The position numbers were made by a program, and so were the translations under genes. Positions 25,326-34,262 of a stretch of DNA of 64,000 nucleotides are shown in pieces. The notes beneath the pieces were generated by a model, which was not told the DNA's origin, searched no databases, and saw nothing but the letters and a program-made list of their open reading frames with translations. The DNA lies in assembly GCA_910576205.1 (NCBI GenBank), contig CAJTHL010000013.1, positions 93,672 to 157,671 of the forward strand. The letters run 5' to 3'. Position 1 is the first letter of the stretch; the number at the start of each line of letters is the position of its first letter. This stretch comes from Clostridia bacterium (GTDB taxonomy: Bacteria; Bacillota; Clostridia; Lachnospirales; Lachnospiraceae).

Positions 25326-26425
25326 TTATCTTGCCAGTTCCTTAATCTTCCTGTACAGATCCATATCCCAGTCTTTTGCTATATCACTGTTCAGATATTT
25401 GTCTTCCGCAAAAGTCATAAACGCATCCAGATCCGGTTCCACAATAACAATTCCTTCCTCCCTGAAAAAGTCCAGAAGTTCCTCCTCGGATTTCCTATTT
25501 GCCTCTGCTGCGTAGTCTGTTCCCGCCTTTATGGCATCCATCATTTTCTGCTGTAGCTCGGGCCCAAGGGAATCCCATTTCTCTTTGTTGATGGCCGGCC
25601 ATACGGAGTCCAGCACATGCTGGGTCAGCACGATCTGTTTTGTCACTTCATAACATTTACTGGACTCCAGAATGGGTAGGGGGTTGTCCTGAGCGTCAAT
25701 AGTTCCTGTGGAAAGAGAGGTGTAAATCTCCGCAAAGGCCATGGGCGTAGGGCTTGCTCCCAAGGCCTCCCCCAGGAAGAGCCAGTCTGCGAGTTAGGCA
25801 TACGTAAGATCACGCCCTTCATGTCTTCCGGTGTATGAATCTCTGGTGACGCCATGCGAAGACTTAACTGTCTTGCCCCACCATACCAGGCCGCCAGAGG
25901 CAGCACGCCTGTGATATCCGCCACCTCCCCAAAGAGGCTCTTTCCAATTTCCCCATTTAACACTGCATCCTGGTGTTCCACGCTCTCATAGATATATGCC
26001 GCTGAGAGCATAGACAATTCAGGCACATAGGCAGACAGCCAGCTCACGCCTCCTGTGGCCATGTCCAGATTCCCGGTCATTACCGCCTCCATCTCCGCAT
26101 CCTGGGCAAACAGGGAAGAAGAATGATAAATTTCTATCTTAATCTGTCCCTCTGTGCTCTCTTCTATCTCCTTTTTAAAGACCTCCATAGCCTGCACGGT
26201 TATGGATTCCCCCGTGGCAGAGGTGGAAAACCGGAGTAAAATCTCCTCCTTATCCCCGCCTTCTTCTTTATCCTGGTTATTTTCTTCAGGCGCCTGGGGT
26301 TTTGCTGGCTGGGACGTGTCTGCTCCTGGTTCCTCCCGGGATGTTTTACTGCTGCATGCCGGAAGCGTAAAAAAGAGCAGCACAGTCAAAATTACAGTCG
26401 TCATTTTCTTCAATGTTTTTTTCAT
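25326..26425 (-). pseudogene. TRAP transporter solute-binding lipoprotein (DctP), frameshifted
   Basis: A DctP-family binding protein with signal peptide and lipobox (FFTLPACSS, Cys near residue 22) after ATG 26425 (AGGAGG upstream). Reading proceeds in one frame to LRMPNSQ, then the homologous continuation WLFLGEALGASPTPMAFAE is in the next frame: one base is missing near 25784-25786. After the shift the protein continues correctly to its normal end (AQDNPLP... KELAR). No slippery sequence is visible, so this is a mutation or a sequencing error rather than programmed frameshifting. The rest of the operon is intact, which suggests the damage is recent if real. Confidence 0.85.
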
Positions 26426-27597
26426 CTTTTTCCCTCCTTTTGTTCTGTTCTCCTGGCAGTTACCGCATCCTGCCATCCTGACACCCAGTCTGCTACTTTC
26501 TGGTTACGTCTGCGGATCCTCTGCCAGTCCTCGTCCGTCCAGTCCCAAGGCCTGCAGGCCAGTCCCTTTCCGTCTGTAGGCCATAGCTCCCGGATGCAGA
26601 ATTCTACCCGCTGGTTCTTTTCTTTTATAAAACGGAAAATGTCTTCTGCTTTGTTGTAATCCTCCTTGGTGACAATCATCCTGTCAGAAGGCCACCCGGC
26701 ATGATAAAGCATCTGGGGCGTCATCTGGCTGGCGTTTACGGCTTTTACCGCCGGAATATGTGCCAGTTCCCCTACTACCGCCGAAAAATTTCCACAGGAG
26801 TGTACCGTCAGATTCCCATAGCGCTCCCCAAGCATTTTGATATAGGGTGCATAATATTTCCGGAAAAAATCCGGGGACAGCATCGCCATACTGTCTGCGG
26901 AAAGGGACGCTCCCCTGAATTCCTCCGGTACCCAGGTCCATCCGTACATATGGGTGGGAATAAAGCAGTCCCCGCACAATTCCCTCTGGGTCTCCCACAA
27001 GAGTATAAATGCCTCCAGAATTTTCCGCATAAGTTTATCATAGTAATCTTCTTCCTCATAAGCTGCAAGGAATACATTGTCGTATCCCCACAGCTGGGAG
27101 GCCACATCCAGCGGCCCCTGCATATCACAGACATGCACCGGAATCTCCCCCTCACATTCTTCCAGGAAATACCGTTCCAGCTCCAGCCATTCCCCCGCAG
27201 GCGTTCCCGGCCGGATAGACGGCTCTGGGAGATTGTCAATGTCCTCCGGCTTAAAGATAATCCTCTCACAGGTGTAATCGCCGTCCTTTACCACCTCTCC
27301 TGCCCCCAGCATACCCGGAATGGTTCCCTGTTTGCAGCCCGGGAAAAACGCGGGTATGAAATCCTCCTCAAGCTTTCCCCGGAAAAGAAATTCCTCCAGA
27401 AAAAGCATAAGTCTCTCTTCCTTTGTATAGACGGTATTGTAGTAGTCCACATAGGCCGGATAAAACACAAAGGGGTATCTGTCCAGTACCGGCTCTCCTG
27501 TCCACACCCGCCTCCAGCGCTCCTTGCTGCGCGCCAGGCGTTGCGGCGGATACAATTCTTTTATTCGTTTCAGTTTTTCACGTACTGCCTCTCTCAT
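26422..27597 (-). CDS. Uroporphyrinogen decarboxylase (URO-D)-fold protein, MtaA/CmuA-like
   Basis: 391 aa, URO-D fold. The metal motif HSCGN (in LTVHSCGNFSAVV) matches the zinc-binding His-x-Cys of methyltransferases such as MtaA rather than haem-pathway HemE. The N-terminal half has YPFVFYPAYVDYYNTVY and the middle DMQGPLDVASQLWGYDNVF. No corrinoid protein is nearby. It overlaps the TRAP binding-protein gene and the HTH-methyltransferase gene by 4 bp at each side, so it is tightly translation-coupled. Its role is probably in catabolism of the imported compound (methyl transfer or decarboxylation); that is inference. Confidence 0.8.
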   Translation of the reverse strand: MREAVREKLKRIKELYPPQRLARSKERWRRVWTGEPVLDRYPFVFYPAYVDYYNTVYTKEERLMLFLEEFLFRGKLEEDFIPAFFPGCKQGTIPGMLGAGEVVKDGDYTCERIIFKPEDIDNLPEPSIRPGTPAGEWLELERYFLEECEGEIPVHVCDMQGPLDVASQLWGYDNVFLAAYEEEDYYDKLMRKILEAFILLWETQRELCGDCFIPTHMYGWTWVPEEFRGASLSADSMAMLSPDFFRKYYAPYIKMLGERYGNLTVHSCGNFSAVVGELAHIPAVKAVNASQMTPQMLYHAGWPSDRMIVTKEDYNKAEDIFRFIKEKNQRVEFCIRELWPTDGKGLACRPWDWTDEDWQRIRRRNQKVADWVSGWQDAVTARRTEQKEGKR

Positions 27598-28448
27598 AAC
27601 CCCTCCTTTTGCATCTCCCCTTGTCGTTTACCGGGTTTTCTTGCCAGCAATGTGTTGATCGCGTGATGATGGGGCACTCCCGACGAAGTACAGGGATAGA
27701 TTTCCTCATTGATCTGTTCCAGCTGCCAGTCTGCATAATAGCTGAACAATTCCCCGGAAGTCCACAAAAAAGCAAATTCGTCATATTCCGGCGAAGGAGC
27801 GATAAAAGGCTTATCCACATAGACATTCAATGCATGGATCCCCTGTTCCCGTGTATGGGCTTTATAGTCCTCCATCACCTCACTGCGGAGCTCCTGGCGG
27901 ATATGGTGGAGGGATCTGCTGGAATATACAATGTCATAATCCTCCTCCAGACGGTACTCCATCATATCTGCCCGGAAGGCACGGATATAGATATTGAATT
28001 TATCCGAAAGCCATCTCACCTTGTCCACCCCGGCCTGCGCAATGTCAAAGGCCGTCACCTCATAACCGTTGCGGGCAAAGAATAACGCGTCTCTTCCCTC
28101 CCCGCATCCCACCTCCAGCAGGCGGACATGACCGTTTGGCGGATACCGTTTCAAGACTTCATAGCAAAGCTCCGACGGCTGTAATCCCCAGTAAAACGCC
28201 TCCTGCTCATAGAGGTTATGGTAGATGGTTTTCTGGGCATCTCCGGGGACATGCCCCAGAAGCGCGTCGATATTGGTTTCCAGAATATCCGTAATCTGCG
28301 GTAACAGTTCGATATCCGGGTAAGACTGTCCCGTCTCCCACTTTGAGATAGCCTGGAAACTTACGCGAAGCTGGGCCGCCAATGCCTCCTGGGTCAGTTT
28401 CTTCTCTTTTCGCAGGCGTGCGATATTTTTTCCTAAAACGTTTTTCAC
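27594..28448 (-). CDS. XRE-type HTH regulator fused to a class I SAM methyltransferase
   Basis: 284 aa from GTG 28448. An N-terminal XRE helix-turn-helix (NIARLRKEKKLTQEALA, VSFQAISKWETGQSYPD) of about 70 residues is joined to a methyltransferase domain with SAM motif I LLEVGCGEGRDALFFARNG and a later YSSRSLHHI. The open frame runs to TTG 28499, but that region is the -35 box of the operon promoter; GTG 28448 has AAGGAG 8 nt upstream and is 16 nt after the predicted transcript start. First gene of the TRAP/aldolase operon, so it likely regulates it, perhaps sensing SAM or the substrate. Confidence 0.85.
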   Translation of the reverse strand: MKNVLGKNIARLRKEKKLTQEALAAQLRVSFQAISKWETGQSYPDIELLPQITDILETNIDALLGHVPGDAQKTIYHNLYEQEAFYWGLQPSELCYEVLKRYPPNGHVRLLEVGCGEGRDALFFARNGYEVTAFDIAQAGVDKVRWLSDKFNIYIRAFRADMMEYRLEEDYDIVYSSRSLHHIRQELRSEVMEDYKAHTREQGIHALNVYVDKPFIAPSPEYDEFAFLWTSGELFSYYADWQLEQINEEIYPCTSSGVPHHHAINTLLARKPGKRQGEMQKEGL

Positions 28449-28470
28449 CTGTCTCTCTCCTTCTGCTTTT

Positions 28471-28499
28471 ATTTTATCCTTCCCCATATCCACTTTCAA
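28471..28499 (-). promoter_or_regulatory. Sigma-A promoter of the TRAP/aldolase operon
   Basis: Minus strand TTGAAA (28499-28494), 17 bp, TAAAAT (28476-28471). The predicted start lies 16-17 nt before the GTG start codon of the HTH-methyltransferase gene. Confidence 0.75.
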
Positions 28500-28530
28500 T
28501 AACCCCGTATTTGAACATAACGACGGAAAT

Positions 28531-28545
28531 TCAACCAGCGGTTGA
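28531..28545. promoter_or_regulatory. Candidate operator (TCAACC-AGC-GGTTGA)
   Basis: A 6-bp perfect inverted repeat with a 3-bp centre, 32 bp upstream of the -35 box of the HTH-methyltransferase operon. It could be a binding site for that HTH protein; short palindromes arise by chance, so confidence is low. Confidence 0.3.
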
Positions 28546-28594
28546 GTGGATTTTGTGGCAAATTTAAAAGAAATCCGGCTTTTTCCCCCACAAC

Positions 28595-28640
28595 AAAAAA
28601 CCTTACCGGCTTTCCTTTTTGAAAACCGGTAAGGTTTTTT
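28595..28640. terminator. Bidirectional terminator after the methyltransferase gene
   Basis: AAAAAACCTTACCGG ... CCGGTAAGGTTTTTT: 9-bp GC-rich stem extended by A/T tracts on both sides. On the minus strand it ends the gene at 28673. Confidence 0.85.
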
Positions 28641-28672
28641 TGTTGTAAAGCTTTATCTCTTTCAGGGTTCCC

Positions 28673-30172
28673 CTAATCCGCCCTCCTGATACAAAACAGC
28701 CAGGCCCCTTCCCTCTCGCTGACGCACCATTCCTGCTCCAGCTTCCAGCAGGTATACTGACGCAGGTTTTTCTTCACATAGCCCCTGTCATGGGAATAGA
28801 GGAGGATAATCCCGTCCTGCTCCAGAAATTCCAGGGCCTTGTCCAGGAAGCGGCTGTAAAGGCAGTCCAGGGCGTGGGGCGTGAGGCTTTTGCCCTTTGT
28901 GGGGAAATTGGTCACAATCTCGTCAAAATGGTATTCATGGGTAAACGTCATACTGTCCCGGTTGATAAAATGTCCCGGCACACCGGCAATCTGGAAATTC
29001 TCCCTGGCCCCCTCTATAGCCGGAGCAAACACATCAATCCCGTACAGAGTGTTGGCGTGAAGCTTGTAATTGCGCTCCAGCAGCATAGTGCCCACACCAC
29101 AGAAGGGGTCCAGCACCCGGGCCTGTTCCCTTAGATAAGGGGCGGCAAGCTCCATGCAGATGGCTGCCTGTACCGGGGCAACGGATGCCGCAACGGTGTA
29201 TTTCCGATAAGAAAACCGCTTGTCCGGAAAGGCCTTAAGACGAAGGAGCGGGAAGAAAGTCCCGTCCTTGTTTTCTGTCAGCCGCAGCTCCAGTTCATAG
29301 GCGGAAGGGGCATTCTTAAGGATGCCCCCGGTTGCCTGCTCTATCTGCGCTCCAAGCTTTTTGCAGAAGCTGCTGCGCTCCGCAAGGGGCATGGGACACT
29401 TCACATCGATCCGGAAATAATAGGGGGGCTCTCCCACCAGCAGCCTTTCAAGGAGCTCTCTCCAGTCAGTTTTCAAAAGCTTGGCCGCCGCTTCCTCCTT
29501 CGCTATCTTCCGGCTTCCCTTCAGACAGAATAAAAGCTCCCGGTAAGTGCGTACTTTAAGCAGGGCCTTTATATCCCCCCGCTCCACCTGCACGCCCCCT
29601 TTTATAAGGCGTATCCGGCCCGTGGGAATCTGCGCTGCGGTAAGCCGCTCACAACCCCGGTTTGTCAAAAGCAATACATCCACAGGGGGGGGATCTTCCG
29701 CAAAGGGATGTTGAAGAGGCTTTTCGTATGCCAGCAGGAGCTTTCGCAGCTCTTTGAGCTCTTCCCGGAAATGCTTTTCTTCTACCTGGGACTCACTGCC
29801 TGCGTTTAATTTTTCCTCTATCTCCTGCTGCCTGGCCTTCAGCGCTTCCACATAGGGCCCGCAGTCAAAGGAGGCAAGCGCCTTTAAATAATCCGGCTTT
29901 ACAAACAGCTGGGTTTCCCGCTCATAGGCCTCCCAGAGCCATTTCCTGTTTTCCGGCCCCGCAAGCGCTCCCAGAAGCAATGCCGCGTTTTTCCTCGTCT
30001 TGGCGTCCTCCTTAAGGAGGCAGTCCGCCAGCACCTGAGGCTCTTCCTCAAAGGCCTTCTGCAGCTCTTCCTTTTTTCCCGGTTCCTTTAAGACAGCCCG
30101 AAGCGCGATAAGCTCCTTTCGGATATCCTTCTGTTTTGCACTCTCTTCCTTTATCTTCTCGTATAACTGCAT
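28673..30172 (-). CDS. Putative RNA methyltransferase with N-terminal helical domain and THUMP-like middle
   Basis: 499 aa from ATG 30172 (an in-frame ATG at 30220, directly after the upstream stop, lacks a ribosome binding site; GGAGAGG precedes 30172). The first 130 residues are alpha-helical and HEAT-like, the middle resembles the ferredoxin-like THUMP region, and the C-terminal domain is a class I methyltransferase with VLDPFCGVGTMLLERNY. The catalytic motif usually N-P-P-Y in Trm11/Trm14/RlmL relatives reads TNFPTKG here. So the fold suggests guanosine N2-methylation of RNA, but the active-site change leaves catalysis open. Confidence 0.75.
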   Translation of the reverse strand: MQLYEKIKEESAKQKDIRKELIALRAVLKEPGKKEELQKAFEEEPQVLADCLLKEDAKTRKNAALLLGALAGPENRKWLWEAYERETQLFVKPDYLKALASFDCGPYVEALKARQQEIEEKLNAGSESQVEEKHFREELKELRKLLLAYEKPLQHPFAEDPPPVDVLLLTNRGCERLTAAQIPTGRIRLIKGGVQVERGDIKALLKVRTYRELLFCLKGSRKIAKEEAAAKLLKTDWRELLERLLVGEPPYYFRIDVKCPMPLAERSSFCKKLGAQIEQATGGILKNAPSAYELELRLTENKDGTFFPLLRLKAFPDKRFSYRKYTVAASVAPVQAAICMELAAPYLREQARVLDPFCGVGTMLLERNYKLHANTLYGIDVFAPAIEGARENFQIAGVPGHFINRDSMTFTHEYHFDEIVTNFPTKGKSLTPHALDCLYSRFLDKALEFLEQDGIILLYSHDRGYVKKNLRQYTCWKLEQEWCVSEREGAWLFCIRRAD

Positions 30173-30220
30173 CAATCCCGTTTCCTCTCCGTTATCTGCC
30201 CTGTCTGTAAAAATGCCCAT

Positions 30221-31159
30221 TTACCGCATCAGTATATAAACCATATAGACTCCGTAAAACAAAATCATGAGCAGGCCCATGCTCCTGGTGGCCTTCTGCC
30301 TTCTGTACAAGGGGAAAAAGAAAAATATGCTGACAGCCAGAAGAATCAAGGCGTCGTAGACGTTTTCCATCTCCACCCGGATGGGGGTAATGGTGGAGGA
30401 CAGGCCCAGGATAAACCCGATATTCATCAGATTAGAACCCACCACATTTCCAAGGGCGATCTCGCTCTCCCCCTTTTTCGCCGCTACCACAGAGGTCACA
30501 AGCTCCGGCAGGCTGGTGCCTACCGCCACAATGGTAAGACCGATCAGCGTTTCGCTTAAACCCAGGCTGCGGGCAATGGCTGTGGCGGCGTTTACCACCA
30601 GCTGGCCGCCGCAGACTATGGCCACCGAGCCGAAAATACAGAGGGCAATATTCCATCCCACACTGTGGGTCATGGAGAGATCGTCCGCCGTAGGGCGCAT
30701 CTTTAAGGCCTGACTCACGGTCCGCACCATATAGATACCCAGAATGCCCAGCAGTATCACGCCATCCAGCCGGGAAAGCTGCATTTCCCTTGCAAACAGA
30801 AAATCCGCCAGGAAAAACAGCAGCGCAGCCGTTATCAGAAGGGACGCCGAATAATCCCGCTTCATAACCTGGGGCTGTACCCGCATGGGACAGATCAAGG
30901 CGCTGACCCCGGTCACCACCAGAAGATTTACCAGGTTGGAGCCCAGCACATTTCCAAGAGCAATGGCATTGCTGCCCTTTATGGCCGCCGTCAGGCTGAC
31001 GGCAAACTCCGGCAGGCTGGTGCCCAGGGCAACGATAGTGAGGCCGATTATAATAGAAGGAATCCGAAGGTATTTCGCCAGGGCCGCAGCCCCGCCCACA
31101 AACCAGTCCGCCCCCTTAACAAGAAGAACGACGCCGGCTGCAAGGATCAAAAAATCCAT
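30221..31159 (-). CDS. Calcium/sodium antiporter (CaCA family, YrbG-like)
   Basis: 312 aa, ten predicted membrane segments in two inverted repeats. Each alpha-repeat is clear: GTSLPEFAVSLTAAIKG with IALGNVLGSNLVNL, and GTSLPELVTSVVAAKKG with IALGNVVGSNLMN. This identifies a K+-independent Na+/Ca2+ exchanger-family protein, likely exporting Ca2+. Its stop codon touches the methyltransferase gene region, so the two may be co-transcribed. A large imperfect hairpin at 31205-31254 lies between it and purB. Confidence 0.92.
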   Translation of the reverse strand: MDFLILAAGVVLLVKGADWFVGGAAALAKYLRIPSIIIGLTIVALGTSLPEFAVSLTAAIKGSNAIALGNVLGSNLVNLLVVTGVSALICPMRVQPQVMKRDYSASLLITAALLFFLADFLFAREMQLSRLDGVILLGILGIYMVRTVSQALKMRPTADDLSMTHSVGWNIALCIFGSVAIVCGGQLVVNAATAIARSLGLSETLIGLTIVAVGTSLPELVTSVVAAKKGESEIALGNVVGSNLMNIGFILGLSSTITPIRVEMENVYDALILLAVSIFFFFPLYRRQKATRSMGLLMILFYGVYMVYILMR

Positions 31160-31204
31160 GTTTTATTTCCACCCAAAAGGGCTCCTTTCTCATGCTTCCC
31201 AGAC

Positions 31205-31254
31205 TTCCGGCATTTGAGGAATACTTAAAAACCCGGATCCCTCATACGCCGGAA
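31205..31254. repeat. Imperfect hairpin between purB and the antiporter gene
   Basis: TTCCGGC / GCCGGAA outer arms and TGAGG / CCTCA inner arms. No T-run on either strand, so termination would be weak; it may be an mRNA processing or stability element. Confidence 0.45.
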
Positions 31255-31269
31255 ATCCCTGGTAATATT

Positions 31270-32703
31270 TTATACATTTATCTCTGCTTTCATACCCAGA
31301 CTGTCCGCATATTTTTCTAAAACAGGACGGATCACCTGGCTTAGGAATGCTTCCACCTGCTCCTTTGCCCTTCCCGTATAGCGGGAGGGCTCCATGGTTT
31401 TTTTCAGCTCCTCTAAAGACAGGTTGAAGGCCGGATCCGCGGCAATAAGTTCCAGCAGGTTGTTTTCCAGGCCGTTTACTTTCACATTTTTTCCCGCCTC
31501 CATAGACAGCTCCCGGATACGCTCGTGAAGCTCCTGACGGTCTCCACCGGCCTTTACGGCGTCCATCATAATATTTTCCGTGGCCATAAAGGGCAGTTCC
31601 GACATGAGGCGTTTTTCTATCACCTTTGGATACACCACAAGGCCGTCCACCACATTGAGGCAGAGATCAAGAATGCCGTCCACAGCCAGAAATCCCTCGG
31701 GAACAGACAGCCGCTTGTTGGCGGAGTCGTCCAGCGTCCGCTCAAACCACTGGGTAGCCGAGGTGATGGCCGGATTCAGCGCATCCACCATCACATACCG
31801 GGACAGGGACGCAATGCGCTCACTGCGCATGGGGTTCCGCTTGTAGGCCATGGCGGAGGAGCCGATCTGGGATTTCTCAAAGGGCTCTTCCACCTCCTTA
31901 AGATGCTGCAACAGGCGGATATCGTTGGACATTTTATGTGCAGAGGCCGCAATGCCTGCCAGCACATTCAATACCCGGGTGTCCACCTTGCGGGAATAGG
32001 TCTGCCCGGACACCGCGTAGCATTGGGCAAAGCCCATCTTCTCTGCGATCATGGGATCAATCCGGTCAATGGTTTTCTGATCCCCGTCAAAGAGCTCCAG
32101 AAAGCTTGCCTGTGTACCTGTGGTTCCCTTAGAGCCCAGAAGCTTTAAGGAATCCAGCACATATTCCAGATCTTCCAGATCCATGCAGAATTCCTGCATC
32201 CACAAGGCAGCCCGCTTCCCCACGGTGGTGGGCTGAGCCGGCTGGAAATGGGTAAATGCCAGGGTGGGCTGGGCCTTGTATTTCCGGGCAAAGCCCGCAA
32301 GCTCAGCAATCACATTGACAAGTTTTTTCCGTACCAGCTTCAGGGCCTCCGCCATGACGATAATGTCCGTGTTGTCCCCCACATAGCAGGAGGTTGCCCC
32401 CAGATGAATGATTCCCTTTGCCTTGGGACACTGCTGTCCGTAAGCGTATACATGGGACATTACGTCGTGGCGCACCTCTTTTTCCCGTGCCTTTGCCACA
32501 TCGTAGTTGATATCATCCTGATGGGCTTTCAGCTCATCGATCTGCTCCTGGGTGATGGGAAGCCCCAGCTCCTTTTCCGTCTCCGCCAGGGCAATCCACA
32601 GCCTTCTCCAGGTGCGGAATTTCATATCCGGCGAAAAAATATACTGCATCTCCTTGCTGGCGTAGCGCTCAGACAAGGGGCTCTGATAACGGTCTGTACT
32701 CAT
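31270..32703 (-). CDS. purB: Adenylosuccinate lyase
   Basis: Removes fumarate from SAICAR and adenylosuccinate in purine synthesis. 477 aa, fumarase/aspartase superfamily signature SSAMAYKRNPMRSERI with the catalytic serine, plus HLGATSCYVGDNTDI and FTHFQPAQPTTVGKRA. N-terminal MSTDRYQSPLSERYASKEM is typical of the long (eukaryote-like) PurB found in many Clostridia. ATG follows AGGAGG. It is 41 bp downstream of purF in a purC-purF-purB order. Confidence 0.95.
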   Translation of the reverse strand: MSTDRYQSPLSERYASKEMQYIFSPDMKFRTWRRLWIALAETEKELGLPITQEQIDELKAHQDDINYDVAKAREKEVRHDVMSHVYAYGQQCPKAKGIIHLGATSCYVGDNTDIIVMAEALKLVRKKLVNVIAELAGFARKYKAQPTLAFTHFQPAQPTTVGKRAALWMQEFCMDLEDLEYVLDSLKLLGSKGTTGTQASFLELFDGDQKTIDRIDPMIAEKMGFAQCYAVSGQTYSRKVDTRVLNVLAGIAASAHKMSNDIRLLQHLKEVEEPFEKSQIGSSAMAYKRNPMRSERIASLSRYVMVDALNPAITSATQWFERTLDDSANKRLSVPEGFLAVDGILDLCLNVVDGLVVYPKVIEKRLMSELPFMATENIMMDAVKAGGDRQELHERIRELSMEAGKNVKVNGLENNLLELIAADPAFNLSLEELKKTMEPSRYTGRAKEQVEAFLSQVIRPVLEKYADSLGMKAEINV

Positions 32704-32744
32704 TCTGTCCTCCTATTCGGATCCGCATCCACACGGATGCTGTT

Positions 32745-34193
32745 TTATGGTTCAAAATCCCCGCGGATATCCTCTGCAGGCGGAGGGAGCGGATAGTCTC
32801 CCGTGAAACACCCGGTGCAGTGGGAAAGTCCCCCGATCATCTGTCCCAGACGCCCCACTTCCAGATAAGCCAGGGAATCTGCGCCTATGATACTGCAGAT
32901 TTCCTCCACTGTCCGTCTGTGGGCAATAAGCTGGTCGCTGGCCGGCACATCCGTACCGAAATAACAGGGATACAGAAACGGGGGGGAAGAGATCCGCATG
33001 TGAACCTCTGTGGCTCCGGCCTCCCTTAGCATCCGCACAATCCTGTCGCTGGTGGTTCCCCGGACTATGGAATCGTCTATGAGGATTATGCGTTTCCCAC
33101 AGACTGCTTCCCGAAGCACATTAAGCTTCACCCGCACGGAGGATTCCCGGCTGCTCTGGCCGGGCTTTATAAATGTCCGGCCCACATAGTTGTTTTTCAC
33201 AAAAGCCGTCCCATAAGGAATGCCGGATTCCAGAGCATACCCCAGAGCCGCTCCGTTTCCGGATTCCGGTACGCCTGTTACCAGATCAGCCTTTACCGGG
33301 GAATCCATAGCCAGATATTTCCCGGCCAGAATCCGGGACTGGTATACGCTGACTCCGTCAAAATGGCTGTCCGGCCTTGCAAAGTAAATATATTCAAAAA
33401 TACACCGGGCCTCCCGTTCCCTGGGAATACAATGGCTTTTATCCGACCGGATACCCTTCTGTGGAGTAATAGTCACTATCTCCCCGGGCTCCACATCACG
33501 CACAAAGGAAGCCCCAATGGTCTCCAGGGCACATGTCTCCGATGCCAGTATATAGGCATTGTCCCGTTTTCCAATGCACAGTGGCCGGAATCCAAAGGGA
33601 TCCCTGGCTCCTATAAGCTTCCGGGGGGACATGACAATCAAGGAGTAAGCCCCTTCCAGCTTGTCCATAGCGTTGGACACCGCCTGCTCCACGGAGGATG
33701 TGTACACGCGCTCCCTGGCAATATGATAGGCAATAACCTCCGAGTCAATGGTGGTCTGGAAAATAGCGCCCCCATACTCCAGCTCATGGCGGAGTTTCGG
33801 GGCATTGATCAGATTCCCGTTGTGGGCCAGCCCCAGAGTTCCCTTAATATAATTGAGCACAAGGGGCTGGGCGTTTTCCCTGGTACTGCTGCCTGCTGTG
33901 GAATACCGGGTGTGTCCCACGCCGATATCCCCTTTTAGCTGTTCCAGAAGCTCTGGCGTAAACACCTCATTGACCAGGCCCATGCCTTTGTGACTGCTTA
34001 CCCTTCCCTTAGGGCCCTTGGTATCGCTGACCGCAATGCCGCAGCTCTCCTGTCCCCGGTGCTGCAGCGCCAGAAGTCCGTAGTAGACGGTGGACGCCAC
34101 ATTGTTTCCGTCGAAATCATAAATTCCGAACACGCCACATTCTTCCCCTGGCTTGTCTATCTCCTCATACCCTTCATAAACCGACTGCTTCAT
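32745..34193 (-). CDS. purF: Amidophosphoribosyltransferase
   Basis: First committed enzyme of purine synthesis: PRPP plus glutamine to phosphoribosylamine. 482 aa. Cys19 (in EECGVFGIYD) follows an 18-residue propeptide, as in the B. subtilis enzyme, whose cleavage exposes the N-terminal nucleophile. The PRPP loop is ILIDDSIVRGTTSDRIV. C-terminal HCTGCFTGDYP holds cysteines expected to bind a 4Fe-4S cluster in the Bacillus type. Between purC and purB in one transcript. Confidence 0.95.
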   Translation of the reverse strand: MKQSVYEGYEEIDKPGEECGVFGIYDFDGNNVASTVYYGLLALQHRGQESCGIAVSDTKGPKGRVSSHKGMGLVNEVFTPELLEQLKGDIGVGHTRYSTAGSSTRENAQPLVLNYIKGTLGLAHNGNLINAPKLRHELEYGGAIFQTTIDSEVIAYHIARERVYTSSVEQAVSNAMDKLEGAYSLIVMSPRKLIGARDPFGFRPLCIGKRDNAYILASETCALETIGASFVRDVEPGEIVTITPQKGIRSDKSHCIPREREARCIFEYIYFARPDSHFDGVSVYQSRILAGKYLAMDSPVKADLVTGVPESGNGAALGYALESGIPYGTAFVKNNYVGRTFIKPGQSSRESSVRVKLNVLREAVCGKRIILIDDSIVRGTTSDRIVRMLREAGATEVHMRISSPPFLYPCYFGTDVPASDQLIAHRRTVEEICSIIGADSLAYLEVGRLGQMIGGLSHCTGCFTGDYPLPPPAEDIRGDFEP

Positions 34194-34262
34194 TCTCTGT
34201 ATGCCTTCTCTCTTACGTCCGTAGACAGTCCCCTGGCCAGATCTTGCGGACTGTCTTATCCT

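Noticed and set aside
28449..28499. N-terminal extension of the HTH-methyltransferase from TTG 28499
   Set aside because: It contains the -35 and -10 boxes of the operon promoter; GTG 28448 with AAGGAG is a better start.
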